A DNA stretch of 64,000 nt from Chitinophagaceae bacterium (GTDB lineage Bacteria; Bacteroidota; Bacteroidia; Chitinophagales; Chitinophagaceae): the NCBI GenBank assembly GCA_016710745.1, contig JADJVB010000010.1, positions 248,001 through 312,000 of the forward strand, written 5' to 3'. Of the stretch, positions 47,220-55,341 are shown piece after piece. The notes under the pieces were generated by a model. The model searched no databases. It saw only the letters and a list, made by a program, of their open reading frames with translations, and was not told the origin of the DNA. Position numbers and translations under genes: made by a program. Each line of letters starts with the position of its first letter. Position 1 is the first letter of the stretch.

Positions 47220-47273
47220 TTTGTACGTGTATGATTATTTACAGAATTATTGGGGTCAGGAAACTTTTCCGGT

Positions 47274-49394
47274 TTAGATAAAAATTTGATACACGACCCA
47301 ACTCATCAAATAGGCCAGGCCGGTCATATAAGCGAGCTGGATCATCGGCCATTTCCAGGTACCGGTTTCTCTTTTTACAATAACCAGGGTGCTCATGCAC
47401 TGCATAGCCAATACGTAAAATATCAATAAGGATAGCCCGGTGGCCAGGTTGTATACAGGTGTTCCATCCGGTCGTACGGCGGCAGCCATTTTACCCCGCA
47501 ACGTCGTATTGTTTTCGTTGGCATCCTCGCCTACGCTGTATAATGTTGCCATGGTACCTACAAAAACCTCCCTGGCCGCAAAAGAAGTGATCAAAGCAAT
47601 GCCAATTTTCCAGTCGTACCCCAATGGTTTGATGGCTGGTTCAATAACTTTTCCCAAAGTACCGGCGAATGAACTTTGCAATAATGCTGTTTTGCGTTGT
47701 TTGTTCAACTGGTCGGCTTGTTGGGGATCTTTGCGTATCAACTCTTCGTATTTAGCGGTAACGGCAGCCATTTTTTCTTTGGGGCCATAGGTGCTCAAAG
47801 CCCACAACAACAGGCTGATTATCATAATGACCCTGCCTGCATCAAAAACAAATATTTTTGCCTTCCCGATCATCGTGGTTAGCGCGTTCTTCCATCTGGG
47901 TGCCCGGTAAGTTGGCAGTTCTAAAATAAAAAAACTGCGTTCTGCCGATTTAATAAACCATTTCATTACCCAGGCAACGATGAGGGCCATTACGGTTCCC
48001 AATAAATACAAACCCATCATCACCAAACCCTGCAAACTCAAAAACCCAAAATATAATTTTGACGGAATGACCAGTGCGATCAATATCGTATACACCGGCA
48101 AACGGGCACTGCAACTCATCAGTGGCGTGATCATGATCGTGAGCAATCTTTCTTTTTTATTCTCAATATTCCGGGCACTCATGATGGCCGGTACGGCACA
48201 GGCAAAGCCGCTGATCATGGGCATCACGCTTTTCCCATTTAAACCAACCTTGCGCATCAGTTTATCGGTGAGAAAACTGATCCTGGCCATATAGCCGGTA
48301 TCTTCCAGCAGGGTTATCAACCCAAACAGGATCATGATCTGCGGAATAAAAATAACAATACCACTTAAACCGGCCACCACTCCATTGATCAGTAAATCGC
48401 TCCACCAGGCTACCGGCAACGTATTACTCAGGAATCCGCCGAACTCCCCAAATACCCACTCAATACCATCCATCGGGTATTTAGCCACCCAAAAAACACT
48501 TTGAAACAGCAGGAACAAAACAACCATTAAAATAATATACCCCCAGCGCCGGTGCAGCAATACATTATCGAGCCGTTCATTAAACAGCGCTTTTTGTAAA
48601 GGGTCGGCTTCAACAACCGCCTGCTGCATGATGTGCTTAATGCGGCCATATCGCTGCACGATCTCCTCAGCCTGGGTTTTAGTAGGATTAAATTTATTGT
48701 CGATCTCAATTTGTTCAATGGTATGCTGCATTCGATCCTCCAGCAAAAAATTTTCGTGATTGATGAGGTAATGAATGGCAGTGTAGTCGCTGATCTCCGG
48801 ATAATGATCCTTTACCTGTTTTATGGCGCTTTCGGCAAACGCCTTATTATCTATAAAGTCGCGTGCAGGTGGCTGGTACAGGTTCCCCGCCACATTCTCA
48901 ATAATTTTTTTTAACTGCTCTAATCCCTTATTTTTCCTGGGATTGACCTGCACAACAGGCACGCCCAATTCCCTTTCCAATCCCGAAATATCAATTTGTG
49001 TACCCTTACGTTTCGCCAGATCCATCATGGTAAGCGCTACGACCACCGGAATATTGAGATCAATGATCTGCGAACAGAATAGCAGGTTGCGTTTTAAATT
49101 ACTGGCATCGGCCACCAATAAAACCATATCGGGTTTAATAGTTTTATCCTGTTTTAATAAAACTTTATAGGCAACCCATTCATCATGTCGTTTGGGGTAT
49201 AAACCGTAAGACCCGGGCAGGTCAATAATCGTAGCAGAAAGATCGGCGGCAATTTTACTTTGCCCCATCTTTTTATCAACAGTTACACCCGGAAAATTAC
49301 CCACCTGTTGATTTAAACCGGTTAAATAATTAAACAGGGAGCTTTTTCCGCTATTGGGATTGCCTACCAGTGCTATGTTGATATGTTTTGCCAA
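47274..49394 (-). CDS. feoB: Ferrous iron transporter FeoB
   Basis: A 706-residue protein of full family length. The cytoplasmic G domain shows G1 GNPNSGKSS (residues 11-19), the switch region FPGVTVD, G3 DLPGSYGL (58-65) and the G4-like ALTMMDLA, which has Thr where NKxD proteins have Asn, as I recall for other Bacteroidota FeoB. A helical GDI domain follows, then the membrane part with two Gate-type repeats (GFACAVPAIMSARNIENKKERLLTIMITPLMSCSARLPVY; FAAREVFVGTMATLY). It imports Fe2+ driven by GTP binding. No feoA or feoC is adjacent on either side, which is unusual but not rare. Confidence 0.95.
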   Translation of the reverse strand: MAKHINIALVGNPNSGKSSLFNYLTGLNQQVGNFPGVTVDKKMGQSKIAADLSATIIDLPGSYGLYPKRHDEWVAYKVLLKQDKTIKPDMVLLVADASNLKRNLLFCSQIIDLNIPVVVALTMMDLAKRKGTQIDISGLERELGVPVVQVNPRKNKGLEQLKKIIENVAGNLYQPPARDFIDNKAFAESAIKQVKDHYPEISDYTAIHYLINHENFLLEDRMQHTIEQIEIDNKFNPTKTQAEEIVQRYGRIKHIMQQAVVEADPLQKALFNERLDNVLLHRRWGYIILMVVLFLLFQSVFWVAKYPMDGIEWVFGEFGGFLSNTLPVAWWSDLLINGVVAGLSGIVIFIPQIMILFGLITLLEDTGYMARISFLTDKLMRKVGLNGKSVMPMISGFACAVPAIMSARNIENKKERLLTIMITPLMSCSARLPVYTILIALVIPSKLYFGFLSLQGLVMMGLYLLGTVMALIVAWVMKWFIKSAERSFFILELPTYRAPRWKNALTTMIGKAKIFVFDAGRVIMIISLLLWALSTYGPKEKMAAVTAKYEELIRKDPQQADQLNKQRKTALLQSSFAGTLGKVIEPAIKPLGYDWKIGIALITSFAAREVFVGTMATLYSVGEDANENNTTLRGKMAAAVRPDGTPVYNLATGLSLLIFYVLAMQCMSTLVIVKRETGTWKWPMIQLAYMTGLAYLMSWVVYQIFI

Positions 49395-49562
49395 ACTGAA
49401 TTGAGTGCAAAAATAGCTTTTAACCCTTTTGTATGGTTACGAATTAAGAAAGATGAAGTAGCGAGGCGGAAATGACTGATTTTTCGTTGTGTTTAAATTT
49501 TACATTCCATTTACATATTTAGTGTTCCACTAAGTTACCTTTGTTCCACAAAAATAAATTTA

Positions 49563-51212
49563 ATGAAACAGATCTTTTGGCTCTTATTGCTTGTTTCAAT
49601 GGCGGCCCCGGCTCAACGACGGAAAAAAGCGCAGATTAAAGCAGATAATCTGGTGATAACGGCCCTGCATGAACATATTGGTTTTTTAGCGGATGATAAA
49701 CTGGAAGGAAGAAGAACAGGAACCCAAGGCGAAAAATTAGCTTATGAGTACATTAACAACCAGTTTAAAAATGCTGGGTTAATGCCTAAAGGCGAAAATG
49801 GAACTTTTATACAACCGTTTGAAGTGATCGAGGGTAAAGAAATCAACCCGGATACCCGGTTAAGTATAAATAATGTTGAGTTGCAGCTTAACGACGACTA
49901 TTTCCCATTCACTTTCAGTAACAATGGGAAATTAAGTGCTTCCACGGCAATGGCCTTGCCGGAAAGCGAATCCGTTTGGTTCTGGGATCTGAAGGGACCG
50001 CTGGAAGAAAACAAAAACAACCCACATTTTGATTTGGAAGATGCCATCGTTAAAAAAACCAACCTGCTTGCCGAAAAGGGTGCCGGTGCGCTGCTGATCT
50101 TCAACAGTTCGGATATTAAAGATGAACTGAAGTTTGACCCAAAATCCAAAACAGAAACGGTAAAAATTCCGGTATTATATATCAATAAGGATATCAAAAA
50201 TAAATATTTACAAGATGAAATAAGTTTTGTTGATTATAAGCTGAGTGTTGCCATCGGTGTTAAAAAAAGAACCGGGCATAATGTTGTGGGATTTATTGAC
50301 AATGGAGCGGCCAACACCATCATCCTGGGTGCTCACTACGATCATTTGGGATACGGCGAAGACCACAATTCATTATTTACCGGCAAAATCCCCATGATAC
50401 ATAATGGCGCAGATGATAATGCAAGTGGTACTGCCGCACTGATTGAATTGGGTAAGCAGTTGAAAAACTCAAAACTAAAAAACAACAATTACCTGTTTAT
50501 CGCCTTCTCGGGCGAAGAACTCGGCTTGTACGGAAGTAAATATTTTACGGAGCACCCCACCATAAACCTGTCAACTGCCAATTATATGATCAATATGGAT
50601 ATGGTTGGCCGGTTGAATGACAGCACCCATGGTTTAACGATTGGGGGTTATGGAACTTCGCCGGTTTGGGGACAGCAACTGCCGGCCCATGATAAATACC
50701 TGAAAATAAATTTCGACAGCAGCGGCAGCGGACCGAGCGACCACACTTCCTTTTACAGAAAAGACGTGCCCGTTTTATTTTTCTTTACCGGCGCACACAG
50801 CGACTATCATAAACCCAGTGATGATGCTGATAAGATCAATTACGCCGGCGAACTGGTGTTGATCAAATACATTTATAACGTTATTGAAAAAACCAACGAC
50901 AAGGGCAAACTGGCTTTTACCAAAACCAGGGAAGCGCAGGCACAAGGCCGGAGAAGTTTTAGTGTAAGCCTGGGTATTATGCCCGATTATACTTTTAGTG
51001 GAATGGGCGTTAGGGCCGATGGCGTAAGCGAAGGTAAAGTGGCCGAAAAAGCCGGAATAAAAACCGGTGATGTGATATTGCAGATCGGCGATTTTAAAAT
51101 CCCCGATGTGCAGGGCTATATGCAGGCATTGGGCAAATTTAAAAAAGGAGATGCAACAAAAGTGACCGTAAAAAGAGAAGATCAGGAGATCGTGTTTGAT
51201 ATTGTATTTTAA
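49563..51212 (+). CDS. Exported M28-family zinc aminopeptidase with PA and PDZ domains
   Basis: A 549-residue protein with a signal peptide (FWLLLLVSMAAPAQ). A PA-like insert lies between residues about 110 and 230. The M28 zinc site follows: ILGAHYDHLGYG (His, Asp), HNGADDNASGTAALIEL (Asp), AFSGEELGLYGS (catalytic Glu), NMDMVGRL (Asp), and SDHTSFYRKDVPVLFFFTG with the last His. A C-terminal PDZ domain (GIMPDYTFSGMGVRADGVSEGKVAEKAGIKTGDVI) ends the chain. It would trim peptides in the periplasm or outside the cell. It is divergent from feoB and probably has its own promoter in 49395-49562. Confidence 0.93.
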   Translation: MKQIFWLLLLVSMAAPAQRRKKAQIKADNLVITALHEHIGFLADDKLEGRRTGTQGEKLAYEYINNQFKNAGLMPKGENGTFIQPFEVIEGKEINPDTRLSINNVELQLNDDYFPFTFSNNGKLSASTAMALPESESVWFWDLKGPLEENKNNPHFDLEDAIVKKTNLLAEKGAGALLIFNSSDIKDELKFDPKSKTETVKIPVLYINKDIKNKYLQDEISFVDYKLSVAIGVKKRTGHNVVGFIDNGAANTIILGAHYDHLGYGEDHNSLFTGKIPMIHNGADDNASGTAALIELGKQLKNSKLKNNNYLFIAFSGEELGLYGSKYFTEHPTINLSTANYMINMDMVGRLNDSTHGLTIGGYGTSPVWGQQLPAHDKYLKINFDSSGSGPSDHTSFYRKDVPVLFFFTGAHSDYHKPSDDADKINYAGELVLIKYIYNVIEKTNDKGKLAFTKTREAQAQGRRSFSVSLGIMPDYTFSGMGVRADGVSEGKVAEKAGIKTGDVILQIGDFKIPDVQGYMQALGKFKKGDATKVTVKREDQEIVFDIVF

Positions 51213-51230
51213 GTTTTTTATCTTTTACAT

Positions 51231-51673
51231 ATGGCTGCTCAAAACTAAAAATTGATAACGACGAACTGGCCGAAGAGTTTTTTGAAAACGCGCTGCTTCT
51301 TGGTATTGTGGCGCCAATCAAGGATTACCAGTTCAGCTGGCAGCTTAATCAGTTGCTCGGCCTCGATTTCAGGATCAACAATGATATAGAGATACAGCTT
51401 AAGAAAAAGCAACGGACCTATTTTTTCAGTGTTTACGAGTTTGCCGTTCCGGCTATCAGCCTTACCCATTATCTATACAATAACGAACACGATGGTGAAT
51501 ATCTACTGCCGGAATTTAAACACCTCGATTTTTTGTGGTTAATAAAAGGTGATCCGATTTCGGCAGATGACCTGAAGATATTGATTCAGTCGATACGAAC
51601 ATTACCTGGTGTGCAACTGGTTAACGAAATGACGAATGAGAAAATAAAACATAAGTTGCACCTGATATTTTAA
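51231..51673 (+). CDS. IPExxxVDY-family protein (frameshifted at the start)
   Basis: From ATG 51231 the frame reads MAAQ and then shifts. Adding one A to the CAAAAC run at about 51240-51244 gives MAAQKLKIDNDELAEEFFENALLLGIVAPIKDYQFSWQLN and then the rest in frame. The family motif appears as LPEFKHLDF in place of IPExxxVDY. The family is a Bacteroidota-specific short protein of unknown function, about 147 residues here. It lies 19 bp after the M28 peptidase gene. The frameshift lies in an A-run, so it is likely an error. Confidence 0.82.
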
Positions 51674-51798
51674 TGGATAGTGGATAGTGGATAATTTAAG
51701 CAAAAGCTTACTGCATTTTAAATAAAAATCTCAAAATTCAAACAATTGGTGCTGCCCGGGTTATGAATTAATAAATTATCAATTAACTATTAACTATT
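51674..51798. repeat. TAATGGATAGTGG-type low-complexity interval
   Basis: TGGATAGTGGATAGTGGATAAT lies at the left and ATTAATAAATTATCAATTAACTATTAACT at the right, in the same style as 41023-41085. No gene is present. Confidence 0.5.
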
Positions 51799-52032
51799 AT
51801 GTGGGAAGAAAAAAACAACACGCTCTATAAAAAATTTGAGTTCAAAAATTTTTCCGAAGCTTTTGCCTTTATGGCAAGGGTTGCTTTGGAAGCCGAGAAG
51901 ATGGATCACCATCCGCTTTGGACCAATGTGTATAATAAAGTTGAGATCTGGCTGAGCACCCATGATGCAGGAGATATGGTAACAGATAAGGATCATAAAC
52001 TGGCGGCAAAAATCGACCAGCTGATCAGCTGA
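51799..52032 (+). CDS. Pterin-4a-carbinolamine dehydratase
   Basis: A 77-residue protein of full family length. The active-site motif is EKMDHHPLWTNVYNKVEIWLSTHDAG (His-His-Pro-x-Trp), then VTDKDHKLAAKID. It dehydrates 4a-hydroxytetrahydrobiopterin and recycles pterin cofactor for aromatic amino acid hydroxylases. No phenylalanine hydroxylase is in the window. Its 3' end overlaps by 8 bp the end of the convergent membrane-protein gene. Regulation is not visible. Confidence 0.93.
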   Translation: MWEEKNNTLYKKFEFKNFSEAFAFMARVALEAEKMDHHPLWTNVYNKVEIWLSTHDAGDMVTDKDHKLAAKIDQLIS

Positions 52033-52276
52033 TATTTTTTCGATAATAACCTGCCAAAGCAAACAAAGAAACAACCATCCAGGTTGCCTCTAAAACTACA
52101 AAGGGAATATAATCAATCATCCAGGAAGCCAGGCAGGCCAGTCCGGCACCAATGATATTCATGAATATATATAACAACCCGTTTACAGTAATCTTCTTAA
52201 GCAGATTCAGCAAAAATGCCAGCAATAAAATAGCAACGCCTGCAGATCCTATCCAGTCGCTCAGGTACAAATCCAT
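52025..52276 (-). CDS. CBU_0592-family small membrane protein
   Basis: An 83-residue protein with three membrane segments: WIGSAGVAILLLAFLLNLL, LLYIFMNIIGAGLACLASWMI and FVVLEATWMVVSLFALAGYY. The order and the IGAGLAC and VLE-TW motifs match the CBU_0592 family of unknown function as I recall it. It is 9 bp downstream of an exported protein on the same strand, so they probably share a transcript. No function is known. Confidence 0.8.
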   Translation of the reverse strand: MDLYLSDWIGSAGVAILLLAFLLNLLKKITVNGLLYIFMNIIGAGLACLASWMIDYIPFVVLEATWMVVSLFALAGYYRKNIS

Positions 52277-52285
52277 ACGCGATGA

Positions 52286-52897
52286 TTATTTTGTTCGTAT
52301 TTCCTTTAGTACAATATAAAACCCGTTCTGCATTCGCAGGATAATGGGCATTTTACCGGATTTATAAAAGGTGAAGTAGCTTTCGCTTCCGGTAGGTTCT
52401 CCTTCATCATTAAGTTCTTTGGCCATTTCTTCCTCAATAACATCTTTCTCTCCATTCACCAGTATTTTAATTTCCTTGTTATCGGTATAGGTACCCATTT
52501 TTTTAGGTGCTTCACCGGTATTCATTTTTATCGGGGTACCCTTGCCGGCTTTCATCAATGCGGTAAAGGTATTTTTACTTAACCACACACTGAGTGTATT
52601 ATCGTCTAAGGTTTTTTGCCCCGGAGCAAAATAGTTGTACATGGTGTTACCCGAGATCATAGCCTCGGGTGTATGGGTAATGGTGCCGTTATTATTCGCC
52701 CGGTCGGTCATTTCCCAATCGAATATAACCGCCGGGGCTAAAGCCTTCACGGTTACAATAAAATCATACTGTTGCCCATTGGTTTCAACGCCGTAAATCA
52801 GTTTAGTACCTGGTTTTACAAGTCCCTGCAGGTTGGCTTGTGCAAATGAAAAACAGTAGACGAACAAAGCACCCGCGAGTAGCGATATTTTTTTCAT
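52286..52897 (-). CDS. Exported protein of unknown function
   Basis: A 203-residue protein with a signal peptide (LLAGALFVYCFSFAQ) and a beta-rich body: GTKLIYGVETNGQQYDFIVTVKAL, DWEMTDRANNNGTITHTPEAM and the ending FTFYKSGKMPIILRMQNGFYIVLKEIRTK. Such proteins are frequent in Bacteroidota and have no assigned role. It is probably periplasmic. It precedes the CBU_0592-type gene and follows selD by 41 bp on the same strand. Confidence 0.7.
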   Translation of the reverse strand: MKKISLLAGALFVYCFSFAQANLQGLVKPGTKLIYGVETNGQQYDFIVTVKALAPAVIFDWEMTDRANNNGTITHTPEAMISGNTMYNYFAPGQKTLDDNTLSVWLSKNTFTALMKAGKGTPIKMNTGEAPKKMGTYTDNKEIKILVNGEKDVIEEEMAKELNDEGEPTGSESYFTFYKSGKMPIILRMQNGFYIVLKEIRTK

Positions 52898-52938
52898 ACA
52901 ATTGATTTTATATCTAAATATACAGCAGATTCGTAAAT

Positions 52939-54048
52939 CTACTGTTTTACAAAAATCGTTTTATCGGCGGGTTTGGTCATCATACCAATTGGTTCGGCAA
53001 AATTTTCAAGTCTATTTTCCCTGAATATTTTTTGCACCGATTCAACAGCAGCTGCATCAACAGTGATCAATAAACCACCATTGGTTTGTGGATCGGGTAA
53101 TAAATTAAATGCCTCCATTACATGCACACCCTTTTCAAAACCGGTTTTAGAGCTATAACTATTCCAGTTGCGATAAGTAGCATCCGGCACTATGCGTTGC
53201 GCTAAATATTCCCTTACGCCATCAGCAACGGGCAAGGCTGAATAGTTTATTTCAGCCGAACAGTTGCTGCCTTCAGCCATTTCAATTAGGTGCCCCAGCA
53301 AACCAAAGCCCGTAACATCTGTCATGGCCGTTACGCCTTCCATTTTACCCAGCAGCTCGCCGATCTTATTCAGCTTCACCATTTGGTTTATCATAACCGA
53401 TACGTGCTCCGCTTTGATCAGTCCTCTTTTTTGTGCGGTTGATAAAATACCAACGCCCAGCGGTTTGGTAATAAAGATGAGATCGCCGGGTTTTGCTGTA
53501 TTGTTTTTTTTCAGATTTTTTATTTCAACCAACCCGCTGACTGCCAGGCCAAAAATGGGTTCGGCCGAATCAATGGAATGTCCGCCAGCCAAAGGGATAC
53601 CAGCCTCTTCACAAATTTTTCGGCTGCCGTCCAGCACCTGCTGTGCCAGTTCAGTGGATAGTTTTTCAACAGGCCAACCCAGAATAGCAATGGCTAAAAG
53701 AGGTTTCCCGCCCATGGCATATACATCGCTGATGGCATTGGCGCTGGCAATGCGGCCAAAATCGAAAGCATCATCAACAATGGGCATAAAAAAGTCGGTG
53801 GTAGAAATCAATGCCATCCCGTTTCCGATATCGTAGGCAGCGGCATCGTCTTTGCTGCTGTTGCCAACCAGCAATTTACTATCGGCCGGTGCAACCCTGT
53901 TTGTTTTTAAAATTTCATCCAAAACTTTAGGCGCAATCTTGCAACCACAACCGGCACCGCGGGAGAATTGGGTAAGCCTCACAGCCTCCCCAACCCCCTC
54001 CGGGAGAGGGGCTTCAGGACTCTGAAGATTTTGATCTGTTTTATTCAT
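52939..54048 (-). CDS. selD: Selenide, water dikinase SelD
   Basis: A 369-residue enzyme making selenophosphate from selenide and ATP. The active site is SRGAGCGCKIAP, with catalytic Cys34 and Lys37 (Cys, not selenocysteine). It also shows the PurM-fold blocks STTDFFMPIVDDAFDFGRIASANAISDVYAMGG and LAGGHSIDSAEPIFG. The N-terminus is unusual: residues about 10-26 (SPEAPLPEGVGEAVRLT) are encoded by a GC-rich repeat at 53983-54015, inserted in frame before the conserved motif. mnmH lies one gene upstream, which supports use of selenophosphate for tRNA. No selA, selB or selC is seen in the window. Confidence 0.95.
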   Translation of the reverse strand: MNKTDQNLQSPEAPLPEGVGEAVRLTQFSRGAGCGCKIAPKVLDEILKTNRVAPADSKLLVGNSSKDDAAAYDIGNGMALISTTDFFMPIVDDAFDFGRIASANAISDVYAMGGKPLLAIAILGWPVEKLSTELAQQVLDGSRKICEEAGIPLAGGHSIDSAEPIFGLAVSGLVEIKNLKKNNTAKPGDLIFITKPLGVGILSTAQKRGLIKAEHVSVMINQMVKLNKIGELLGKMEGVTAMTDVTGFGLLGHLIEMAEGSNCSAEINYSALPVADGVREYLAQRIVPDATYRNWNSYSSKTGFEKGVHVMEAFNLLPDPQTNGGLLITVDAAAVESVQKIFRENRLENFAEPIGMMTKPADKTIFVKQ

Positions 54049-54110
54049 TATACACGCTCTTTTACTTTTTCGCTTCTTTTTTCTCCCCTCCGGGAGTTAG
54101 AGGGGGCCTT
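53983..54110. repeat. Inverted pair of GC-rich repeats, one inside the selD coding region
   Basis: Copy A (53983-54015, CCTCCCCAACCCCCTCCGGG...) lies in the 5' part of selD and is translated. Copy B (54081-54110, CTCCCCTCCGGGAGTTAGAG...) lies at the end of the upstream gene. They share CCCTCCGGGAG and are related as inverted copies. Similar strings occur near 47183 and 56149. Confidence 0.6.
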
Positions 54111-55341
54111 TTTTTCGTTTAAATTCTATGGCGGCATTTTTATTTAGATCACCGCTGAACCGAATTTCGTACCTGTCTTTTCCATCATTCACTATTAATA
54201 AACCGGTGTTTGGCGGTAAGCTTCCGAGGTTTTCGGCATACATAATAATCTGAACGGTTTCCGGCAGATCTTTGGTGTAGATCACTTTGCGTACTGCCCT
54301 GGTGCTTAGTCCAACCATCGGCATAATAACTTCTCCATTCATAAGCACACTTACCGTATCACCATCTACTTCGCCATTATCGTATAAAGTAATAATTAAA
54401 CTATCCGACGAATAATTCACCGACTGAATCGTTTCAATAGTTCGTTTGTTTAAACCGGATGCCGCGTTTGCTTTCTTTTCAGGTTCTGCTGTTTCCGGTT
54501 TGTTGTTTTTTACAGCCACTTCGTCAGCTGATTTTTCAATGACCTCTTTTTTAACCGGCTGCTTTTTTATTTCGGCCGTTTTGGATTTTACCGGTTCTGA
54601 TTTTTGAACCGACTCATCAGCTTTGACCTCGTTTTTCTCTTTACCGGAAGTTGGTGTCTTTAATTCAGTTGATTTATCGTTGACCTTGTTTTTAGCAATC
54701 ATTTTCACTTCTTCCGTTTTTTCTACTGGTGGCTCAGTTACCGCTTCGGTTTGCTTTTCTTTTTTCACCGGCTCGGTTTTTGCGAGGTTCGTCTGCCTTT
54801 CCTTTTCTTCCTGAACAAAAGACAGTTCATCATCGAGACCAAGACCGGCGAGATGCGGAACCAGGGAGGAGTTCATAAAATCCGACTTTCGTTCTACATG
54901 AATATACCCGGTTGCCGGTGCATATTCGCGGGTTCTGTTGGTAGAGAACATGCCGCTTAAGATCATATCTCTTCCGTTCTTTTCAAATACCAATACATTA
55001 ATAACATACACGCCTTTTGGCGGCCTGATGGGGTAATTATTGTCAACCAGTTTCAGATCCTGGGTTATCACTTTATTACCATCGATGGTGATCTTCAATT
55101 TCTTTACACCATAATATTCTTTGTCGTCGAGAATGAAATAGGTATGCGAATAGCCAATCAACTTACCCTTTTTTTTGCTGATCGCGATTTCGTAACGATA
55201 GTTTAATTCTGTGGTATCGTTATACATCAGGCCGGTCCATAAACCGGTCATATCTTCATCTTCGGGTGTTGATTGTGAAAATAAATTGGCTGAAAACAAA
55301 CCCAAAAAACAGCAGATCAGAAAGCACTTACAATATTGCAT
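54097..55341 (-). CDS. Exported protein with long Lys/Glu/Pro-rich linker
   Basis: A 414-residue protein. It has a Cys-rich signal sequence (MQYCKCFLICCFLGLFSANLFS), then a beta domain (GLWTGLMYNDTTELNYRYEIAISKKKGKLIGYSHTYF, residues 30-150). A charged low-complexity linker of about 115 residues, rich in Lys, Glu, Thr and Pro, follows. The C-terminal beta domain (YSSDSLIITLYDNGEVDGDTVSVLMNGEVIMP) matches one I have seen at the end of other Bacteroidota exported proteins. It starts 25 bp before the mnmH stop and lies between mnmH and selD. It could span the periplasm; this is inference. Confidence 0.72.
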   Translation of the reverse strand: MQYCKCFLICCFLGLFSANLFSQSTPEDEDMTGLWTGLMYNDTTELNYRYEIAISKKKGKLIGYSHTYFILDDKEYYGVKKLKITIDGNKVITQDLKLVDNNYPIRPPKGVYVINVLVFEKNGRDMILSGMFSTNRTREYAPATGYIHVERKSDFMNSSLVPHLAGLGLDDELSFVQEEKERQTNLAKTEPVKKEKQTEAVTEPPVEKTEEVKMIAKNKVNDKSTELKTPTSGKEKNEVKADESVQKSEPVKSKTAEIKKQPVKKEVIEKSADEVAVKNNKPETAEPEKKANAASGLNKRTIETIQSVNYSSDSLIITLYDNGEVDGDTVSVLMNGEVIMPMVGLSTRAVRKVIYTKDLPETVQIIMYAENLGSLPPNTGLLIVNDGKDRYEIRFSGDLNKNAAIEFKRKKGPL

